From contig JAFXVT010000023.1 of the NCBI GenBank assembly GCA_017534835.1, positions 1 through 64,000 on the forward strand: a stretch of 64,000 bases of DNA, written 5' to 3'. The position numbers and the translations under genes were made by a program. The number at the start of each line of letters is the position of its first letter. The stretch's first letter is position 1. The notes beneath the pieces were generated by a model, which saw only the letters and a list, made by a program, of their open reading frames with translations, made no database searches and was not told the DNA's origin. Below, in pieces: positions 59,168 to 64,000 of this stretch. The stretch is from Ruminococcus sp. (GTDB taxonomy: Bacteria > Bacillota > Clostridia > Oscillospirales > Ruminococcaceae).

Positions 59168-60133
59168 ATGGGACATCTTTTCTTAAAGCGTGTGCTTTCT
59201 TCAGTTTCGGCAGCTGTATGTGCTGCTGCACTTCTTTCGGTACCGGTGTTTTCTGCCGGTGCTTGGCAGTCAGAGGTCACTACAGCCGGCGGATACGACT
59301 ACGAATATATGCTTGACTGCGACGAGGACAGCGCTGACTTCACGCCTGACGGAAACGGCGGATTTGACGCGGAATGGTCGACTATCTCCCTGTGCTATTT
59401 CAGCAAGGGATTCATCAAGGAAAAGCCGGCTTCCGACAATTTCAGTGTCAGCTATGATGTGACTCTCGATATTGATGCAGAAAGCCTCGGGGAGAATGCA
59501 CTTGCTTATGTCTGCGCCTATGGTGTTTTCGCCGGTTCTGATGATCAGTTCACCGAGATCTTCATAACTGACAGCACCTTCAACTCCGTTAATTCTCCGA
59601 TCCACAATGACGGTGTGGAGGAGCTCGGCAGCTTTACCTCGAACGGCAACGTTTACGACCTCTACTACAGAAAAGTCATACAGCGCAGTATAGCCGGTTA
59701 TCAGACTGAATTCAACTATTATTACAGCGTCCGCAGAGCAGACGACATCGGAGCGAGCAGTCCGCATCTGACCGGCAGTATCAACGTTAAGGAGCATCTC
59801 GACGCCTTCAGGGAGCACGGAAAGGATCCCGGAAGTCTTGCAAGATTATCCCTCAACGTCGAGGCTTATAAGTGCAGCGGCTCTGCAAAGCTGAACAGCT
59901 GTGAGATAACAGAGAATAAGTTGAATGAACAGCCGGAAGTGAACGTCATCGGTGACCTCAACGGCGATTCGAGGATAGATTCCTTCGATGTCATTCTTTT
60001 CCGAAGCGAGCTCATAAAGGCGAAGGACGCGACCTATACGAATCACCTCGCGGACATCGACAGCAACGGAAAGATACAGGTGAATGACCTCGTGCTCATC
60101 ACAAGCTTTGTTCTGGGTAAAAGAGCGAAATAA
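59168..60133 (+). CDS. Divergent GH11-like xylanase with C-terminal dockerin
   Basis: The 321-residue protein has a signal peptide (about 1-32), then a GH11-type jelly roll (about 36-250). Matching blocks are GGYDYEYM near the start, YVCAYGVFAG (SVYGW block), FTEIFITD with the likely nucleophile Glu130, SFTSNGNVYDLYYRKVIQ, FNYYYSVRR, KEHLDAFREHG, and NVEAYKCSGSA with the likely acid/base Glu232. Several aromatic residues of the substrate cleft are replaced. A dockerin with two repeats ends the chain (about 260-318; GDLNGDSRIDSFDVILFRSE, DIDSNGKIQVNDLV). GH11 enzymes are endo-beta-1,4-xylanases. SD GGGAGG. Confidence 0.8.
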   Translation: MGHLFLKRVLSSVSAAVCAAALLSVPVFSAGAWQSEVTTAGGYDYEYMLDCDEDSADFTPDGNGGFDAEWSTISLCYFSKGFIKEKPASDNFSVSYDVTLDIDAESLGENALAYVCAYGVFAGSDDQFTEIFITDSTFNSVNSPIHNDGVEELGSFTSNGNVYDLYYRKVIQRSIAGYQTEFNYYYSVRRADDIGASSPHLTGSINVKEHLDAFREHGKDPGSLARLSLNVEAYKCSGSAKLNSCEITENKLNEQPEVNVIGDLNGDSRIDSFDVILFRSELIKAKDATYTNHLADIDSNGKIQVNDLVLITSFVLGKRAK

Positions 60134-60137
60134 AACG

Positions 60138-60166
60138 AAATGCCAGTCTTTCCGGCTGGCATTTTT
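60138..60166 (+). terminator. Terminator after the GH11-like gene
   Basis: AATGCCAG / CTGGCATT stem-loop followed by TTTTC. Confidence 0.75.
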
Positions 60167-60204
60167 CATTTTGCTGATAATTGCGTAAAACTTGCAGTTT
60201 TTAC

Positions 60205-60263
60205 TTGACAAGATCAGCTGATACGTGTTATAATAATAGTTCATTCCCGGTCATCGAGCCGGG
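60205..60263 (+). promoter_or_regulatory. Promoter and leader hairpin of the carbamoyltransferase gene
   Basis: TTGACA, 18 bases, TATAAT (60205-60234). A CCCGG tcatcgag CCGGG hairpin follows at 60246-60263 in the short leader. Confidence 0.7.
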
Positions 60264-60288
60264 AAAATCAGACAATGGGGGAAAAAAT

Positions 60289-61224
60289 ATGAAGAATATG
60301 CTCAATTTCAAGAACTTCTCTGCGGAGGAGCTCGCTAAGATACTCGAGATCGCTCTCGATATGAAGAAGGATCCCGGAAAATACGCCGAAAGCCTTAAAG
60401 GGAAGAAGCTCTACACACTTTTTGAAAAGACCTCGACAAGGACGTTCCTTTCCTTCACGACTGCAATTACCGAGCTCGGCGGTACATACTACAATCAGCT
60501 CTGGAAGGATTCAAACTTTATGCTCGGCGAGCCTGTTTCCGAGATAAAGTACGTAGGCAGAAATGTGGACATTATTATGGCGCGTCTTATCAAGAATGAA
60601 ACAGTCGAGCTCTTCGGAGCAAACACGCTCGTTCCGTTCATCAACGGCTGCGACAGCTCCTATCATCCCTGTCAGATACTCGCGGACGCGCTCACCGTTA
60701 TCGAGAAGTTCGGCAGCCTTGACGTTAATTTTATGTATGTCGGCGCCAAGAACAACGTGTTCAACTCGCTCGTTGAGTTCTTCACGAAGATGAAAAAGGG
60801 TACACTCTACGGTCTTACTCCTCTCGTGAACAAGACTGTATGCGGCAATGATTTCTACGAGGAGGCAAAGGCTGCCGGCTTCTACAAGGAGCTCGACCCT
60901 GCAATGTCTATGGAGGAGGCTAAGTCCTGCGCTAAAAAGATGCAGGTCATCTATACCGATACGTGGGTGGATATGGAATTCTTCAACGATCCGGCTTATC
61001 AGAAGCAGAAGGAGGAAACTCTTGCAAAGATGATGCCGTATCAGATAAACGATGAGTTCCTTGACGGCTCAGAAGCGCTCGTCTTCCACGATATGCCGAT
61101 ACACGCAGGCTTTGAGATCTCTCAGAGCGTGCTTGACAAGCACCTCGAAACTATCCTCGACGAGGCTGAGAACAGACGCCACGCCGAAAAAGCCGTACTC
61201 TACTATCTGCTGAAAGTGTGCTGA
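60289..61224 (+). CDS. Ornithine carbamoyltransferase-like enzyme with altered motifs
   Basis: The 311-residue protein has the two-domain fold of aspartate/ornithine carbamoyltransferases: FEKTSTRTFLSF (residues 45-56, carbamoyl-phosphate loop), HPCQILAD (126-133) and the C-terminal HDMPIHAG (267-274) with DEAENRRHAEKA. Canonical enzymes have STRTR and, for ornithine, HCLP; here these read STRTF and HDMP. Arginine synthesis is the default guess, but the loss of the ornithine-contacting Cys suggests a different amine acceptor. No other arg gene is nearby. The start at 60289 follows GGGGGA; the upstream frame has no ribosome site. Confidence 0.8.
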   Translation: MKNMLNFKNFSAEELAKILEIALDMKKDPGKYAESLKGKKLYTLFEKTSTRTFLSFTTAITELGGTYYNQLWKDSNFMLGEPVSEIKYVGRNVDIIMARLIKNETVELFGANTLVPFINGCDSSYHPCQILADALTVIEKFGSLDVNFMYVGAKNNVFNSLVEFFTKMKKGTLYGLTPLVNKTVCGNDFYEEAKAAGFYKELDPAMSMEEAKSCAKKMQVIYTDTWVDMEFFNDPAYQKQKEETLAKMMPYQINDEFLDGSEALVFHDMPIHAGFEISQSVLDKHLETILDEAENRRHAEKAVLYYLLKVC

Positions 61225-61228
61225 TAAT

Positions 61229-61258
61229 AAAGCCCCCACAAAGAGTGGGGGCTTTTAA
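61229..61258. terminator. Bidirectional terminator between the carbamoyltransferase and restriction genes
   Basis: AAGCCCCCAC aaaga GTGGGGGCTT with T-rich flanks on both strands. Confidence 0.8.
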
Positions 61259-61278
61259 TACAAAGCATGTACAATTGG

Positions 61279-62442
61279 TTATTTGTCTAATAGTTTTTCT
61301 AAGAAAGACACTGATGCTTCAGAGTCAATGCTTGAATCAAATCTAGATAGAGTATCCTCTAATGCTTGTCCAATAAATTGAGTCACTCCGCGAGAATTTC
61401 TCCCTGTCCACAGTTCGTTTATTCTTGTTCCTTTGAGTATTTGTGTGTTAAAAATGGAGCAAAGCTGAGTATGAATTGTTTTGTTTTCGTCAACGCCAAC
61501 TATAAATATCAAATATACACTGTTTTCAGTAGCGAGAAAAGATAATAGTTTATCAACATTGTAGCCTTTGGGATTGCTTGATAAAAACATCATTTTTGAC
61601 TTTATATCCGTTGCTGTTGCATATTTAGGAAATGTACATTCGTAATCTCCAAGGTTATCTGCTGTGTATATTTCCGGCAGTGGGAGATTATGTTGCAAAC
61701 TCTTCGTCAATTCTTCTTTGACATTAGATTCATCTGTAATAAGAAATTCTATTATTCGTCCTCGAAGGTTGACATTATTGTTTGAAGACGCTATTTTTAT
61801 TTCTTCCTCAACTAACTTCACGCGAGCGTTCAAATCATTTTTCAACATAGTATACTCTTCTGAGTTCATGAAAAGTATAGCTCTGTTTACAGAGGATATG
61901 ATACATTCTCGCTGTTTTGTGGTCGGTTGAAAATTTTTTCCCTTTGGCGTGATATTGTTTGTTGATTCGACTAAACGAGTTAGATTATCCTCGAATGAAT
62001 AGCTCTCGTGAATTAGAAATAACGATTCAAAATTTTCTGGTTCATTAGTCAATTCCTCATAAGTTCTCTCAATATCATTTCCTAGAAAACTACCACGGAT
62101 ATTGTCAACACGGAGTTTTTGCGAAGAGTGACTGATTTTTTTCAAAAATGTCGTGTTTGCCAAAAAAACATAGTTCTTTGAAGGTGTTACTAAACAAACA
62201 ATAAATGGTAAATGGTCATATTTTTTTAACGTTGATAAAGAGAGTATGACATTATTGAAATATGGAGAATCATTTTTCGATGTCGAGAAGGTTATTGCAA
62301 ACCATTCGCCATATAATACTGATCTTTTCTTTGTGAGATTGAATTTATCTTGAACAGCTGAGGATAATTTGTCTTTCTTGTATTCCCCTTGTACACTCAT
62401 CAAGTAATCAATAAGCTGACAAATGATTTGATTATTATACAT
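61279..62442 (-). CDS. Putative type II restriction endonuclease
   Basis: The 387-residue protein belongs to no family I can name with confidence. It is 3 bases downstream of a DNA methyltransferase gene on the same strand, is strongly AT-rich, and contains KYATATDIKSKMM followed by SSNPKGYNVDKLLSF. A D-x-K of this kind with an earlier conserved Glu (GRIIEFLITDE) fits the PD-(D/E)xK nuclease core. I infer that it is the nuclease partner cutting unmodified DNA at the methylase site. The recognition sequence is unknown. Confidence 0.6.
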   Translation of the reverse strand: MYNNQIICQLIDYLMSVQGEYKKDKLSSAVQDKFNLTKKRSVLYGEWFAITFSTSKNDSPYFNNVILSLSTLKKYDHLPFIVCLVTPSKNYVFLANTTFLKKISHSSQKLRVDNIRGSFLGNDIERTYEELTNEPENFESLFLIHESYSFEDNLTRLVESTNNITPKGKNFQPTTKQRECIISSVNRAILFMNSEEYTMLKNDLNARVKLVEEEIKIASSNNNVNLRGRIIEFLITDESNVKEELTKSLQHNLPLPEIYTADNLGDYECTFPKYATATDIKSKMMFLSSNPKGYNVDKLLSFLATENSVYLIFIVGVDENKTIHTQLCSIFNTQILKGTRINELWTGRNSRGVTQFIGQALEDTLSRFDSSIDSEASVSFLEKLLDK

Positions 62443-62445
62443 GAC

Positions 62446-63495
62446 TTAATCCTCCGATAAATCGAATAGAGACTTCTGTATCATTTCTGGCTCTGACTGG
62501 GTAGTTGCTTTTCGCTTTCGACCTGATTTTGAGGGCTGAGAAGACTTGAGTGAAATTGTTTGCTTATTTTGCTCAGATAATGAATTTCTTTCCCAAAAAA
62601 CACCATCGGCATATCCCTGTATCGAGGAGTCGCTGTCTGCCATTTCGAGGCGCTGCTCAGCCCATACACAGTATTGCTCTTCCTTCTCGATACCGATGAA
62701 ATGACGGCGGAGCTTTTTGGCGGTCACGCTTGTGGTCCCTGATCCGAGAAACGGGTCGAGCACAACGTCGCCCTCGGACGAGCTTGCGAGAATTATCTTT
62801 GCAATGAGCTTTTCGGGCTTCTGAGTCGGGTGGGCGGTATTCTCGGGCATCGACCAGAAGGGGATAGTGATGTCGTCCCAGAAATTGGAAGGGCAGGTAT
62901 CACGGTAATTCCCGCTTTCGGATTCGACCCAGTCCTTCGGCTTGCCGTCGGTGCGGTACGGTGCGATGACCTTCCTTCTTATCCTTACAGCGTCAAGGTT
63001 GAAGGTGTATTCGTCGCTGTTTGTGGCAAACCATATGTCCTCCATACCGTTTTTCCAGTTGGCTTTGGCGCCGCGTCCCTTCTCGCGCTGCCAGGTTATA
63101 CGGTTCCTGACGCGGAAGAAGTCGCCGAGCACACGTCCGATGATAAGGCTCGTTTCCCAGTCGCAGCACACATAGATCGAGCCGTTCTTTTTCAGGAGCA
63201 GCTTTATTGCTGACAGCCATTCTCTTGTGTATTCTTCGTATTCTGAAGCTTTTTTCTTTGCGAAGGTAGTGCCGCTGAATGTCTTTGTGAGATTGTACGG
63301 TGGATCGGCTACTATGAGGTCGGCGCACTCAGCAGGCAGAAGTTGGCAGACTCTGAGCATATCGCCAATAATAGTCTTATCAAGAACATCAGCGAGCGAG
63401 CTCTGCGGCTGAGTCAGATGTACACATCTTCTGAGATACTCTTTGCCCTCACTGACGGGAGTGTCGATAGTTTTGTTTCTTGGTGCCTTACTCAT
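62446..63495 (-). CDS. DNA methyltransferase, beta class (N4-cytosine/N6-adenine)
   Basis: The 349-residue protein shows the catalytic motif DPPYNLTK early (about residue 65) and the S-adenosylmethionine motif DPFLGSGTTS late (about 245), the order of beta-class enzymes of the N6_N4_Mtase family. HPTQKPEKL and FIGIEKEEQY are further family blocks. It protects host DNA in the restriction-modification pair. The start at 63495 follows GGAGG by 9 bases; the frame is open 12 codons further. The basic C-terminal tail (SGRKRKATTQ) is probably DNA-contacting. Confidence 0.9.
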   Translation of the reverse strand: MSKAPRNKTIDTPVSEGKEYLRRCVHLTQPQSSLADVLDKTIIGDMLRVCQLLPAECADLIVADPPYNLTKTFSGTTFAKKKASEYEEYTREWLSAIKLLLKKNGSIYVCCDWETSLIIGRVLGDFFRVRNRITWQREKGRGAKANWKNGMEDIWFATNSDEYTFNLDAVRIRRKVIAPYRTDGKPKDWVESESGNYRDTCPSNFWDDITIPFWSMPENTAHPTQKPEKLIAKIILASSSEGDVVLDPFLGSGTTSVTAKKLRRHFIGIEKEEQYCVWAEQRLEMADSDSSIQGYADGVFWERNSLSEQNKQTISLKSSQPSKSGRKRKATTQSEPEMIQKSLFDLSED

Positions 63496-63605
63496 GTAAA
63501 TGTGAACCTCCATAGTTGCAATAATATACACTAATTATAGCTGTTATGCCCCGATATGTCAAGTGCGGCAAAGCTGTCTGAAACGCAAATAATTTTCGTT
63601 GACCC

Positions 63606-63634
63606 TTGCTATTTTCCTATATATATGCTATAAT
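63606..63634 (+). promoter_or_regulatory. Promoter of the leucine-rich-repeat protein gene
   Basis: TTGCTA, 17 bases, TATAAT, about 100 bases before the ATG. Confidence 0.65.
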
Positions 63635-63642
63635 GTATCTGT

Positions 63643-63667
63643 AAACTGTAAACGGAGGTTACAGTTT
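63643..63667 (+). promoter_or_regulatory. Leader hairpin with SD-like loop
   Basis: AAACTGTAA / TTACAGTTT, a perfect nine-base stem whose loop holds GGAGG. It lies at the very 5' end of the transcript, about 70 bases before the true SD (AGGAGGGG). Confidence 0.5.
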
Positions 63668-63735
63668 CTTATTTCGGAACAGTCAGCCGGTCACGGCAGA
63701 CATAAATATGATCATATTAACAGGAGGGGTTAATA

Positions 63736-64000
63736 ATGAAGACAAAAAGAAGATCACTGAGGATCGCGTCATTTACCGCTGCTGCGGCACTGGCAGCTGT
63801 ACTGCCGCTTTCCGCACCCGGAGCTGTATTCGATCAGGCTCCGATGACCGCATTTGCTGTAGAGACTGCCGGTGTGCTTCAGTACGAAGTCGAAGATGAC
63901 CACATAGTTATAGTCGGCTGTGATCTGTCGGCAACAGATGTCGAGATACCGAGCTCTATCAATGGGCTGCCGGTTACTGTTATCGGTGATTATGCGTTCA
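63736..64000 (+). CDS. Secreted leucine-rich-repeat (BspA/LRR_5-like) surface protein, N-terminal part
   Basis: The 88 visible residues include a twin-basic signal peptide (about 1-42, ending AFAVET) and the start of LRR_5-type repeats: LQYEVEDDHIVIVG, then VEIPSSINGLPVTVIGDYAF. Such repeats occur in adhesins and other surface proteins of gut bacteria. The rest lies outside the window. SD AGGAGGGG seven bases before the ATG. Confidence 0.8.
   Translation, partial: MKTKRRSLRIASFTAAAALAAVLPLSAPGAVFDQAPMTAFAVETAGVLQYEVEDDHIVIVGCDLSATDVEIPSSINGLPVTVIGDYAF

Overview
The window looks like the chromosome of a fibre-degrading, low-to-mid-GC Firmicute of the Ruminococcus type (Oscillospiraceae; R. 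flavefaciens-like is my best guess). This rests on gene families: four dockerin-bearing secreted proteins (GH44, CotH, GH30/GH43 and a GH11-like protein), threonine- or proline-rich linkers, lipid II amidation genes murT/gatD, a reverse-type rubrerythrin, and Gram-positive sigma-A promoters with long, strong Shine-Dalgarno sites. No rRNA or scaffoldin gene is present, so the species call is inference.

Layout. 1-139: right end of an IS3-family insertion sequence. 0.16-3.0 kb: LacI-type sensor/GGDEF protein overlapping a metallophosphoesterase. 3.1-6.6 kb: XRE regulator followed by a dockerin GH44 glucanase, with a LacI/CcpA-like palindrome in the leader. 6.6-10.5 kb: AT-rich zinc-ribbon membrane protein, phosphohexomutase, UppP. 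10.6-12.3 kb: Crp/Fnr regulator divergent from a small NrdD-tail-like protein and rubrerythrin. 12.3-16.9 kb: cell-wall genes (M15 carboxypeptidase; murT-gatD-GH25 operon). 16.9-22.8 kb: a 1933-residue DUF4011/helicase/Vsr-like/DUF3320 protein of the Hhe defence type. 22.9-25.0 kb: divergent beta-helix and UDP-sugar pyrophosphorylase genes. 25.0-28.5 kb: heterodimeric ABC exporter. 28.6-32.7 kb: DUF4349 lipoprotein and a dockerin-CotH protein. 33.2-35.4 kb: CmpB-like membrane protein, LUD protein, long HPF. 35.6-38.7 kb: FHA, FtsW/RodA and class B PBP operon. 38.9-43.6 kb: acetyltransferase, iron alcohol dehydrogenase, LysR, YfiH-like and AI-2E genes. 43.9-45.4 kb: DUF2130 protein.

The most unusual part is 45.6-54.3 kb. 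Behind one good promoter and a leader of about 390 nt sits an operon of a small lipoprotein, a 1382-residue RTX protein with an FrpC-like self-processing module (Asp293-Pro294), a HlyB-type exporter with a catalytically dead C39-like domain, and a HlyD-type adaptor. This is a hemolysin-type type I secretion set in what appears to be a single-membrane bacterium, so it must work without TolC. The RTX protein may also cleave and cross-link itself.

54.4-54.9 kb: divergent tRNA-Arg and tRNA-Lys with homologous trailers. 55.2-60.1 kb: cellulosomal xylan enzymes (GH30-CBM22-dockerin-GH43-CBM6-like, and a divergent GH11-dockerin). 60.3-61.2 kb: an ornithine-carbamoyltransferase-like enzyme with altered motifs. 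61.3-63.5 kb: a restriction-modification pair, AT-rich on the nuclease side. 63.7 kb to the end: start of a leucine-rich-repeat surface protein.

Two non-coding elements stand out: a dispersed element (9491-9605 and 34732-34850) whose stems covary between copies, and a cloverleaf-like fold at 33126-33208. Functions come from motif recognition by eye; no searches were run. Many CDS starts were moved to the ATG that follows a visible Shine-Dalgarno site.
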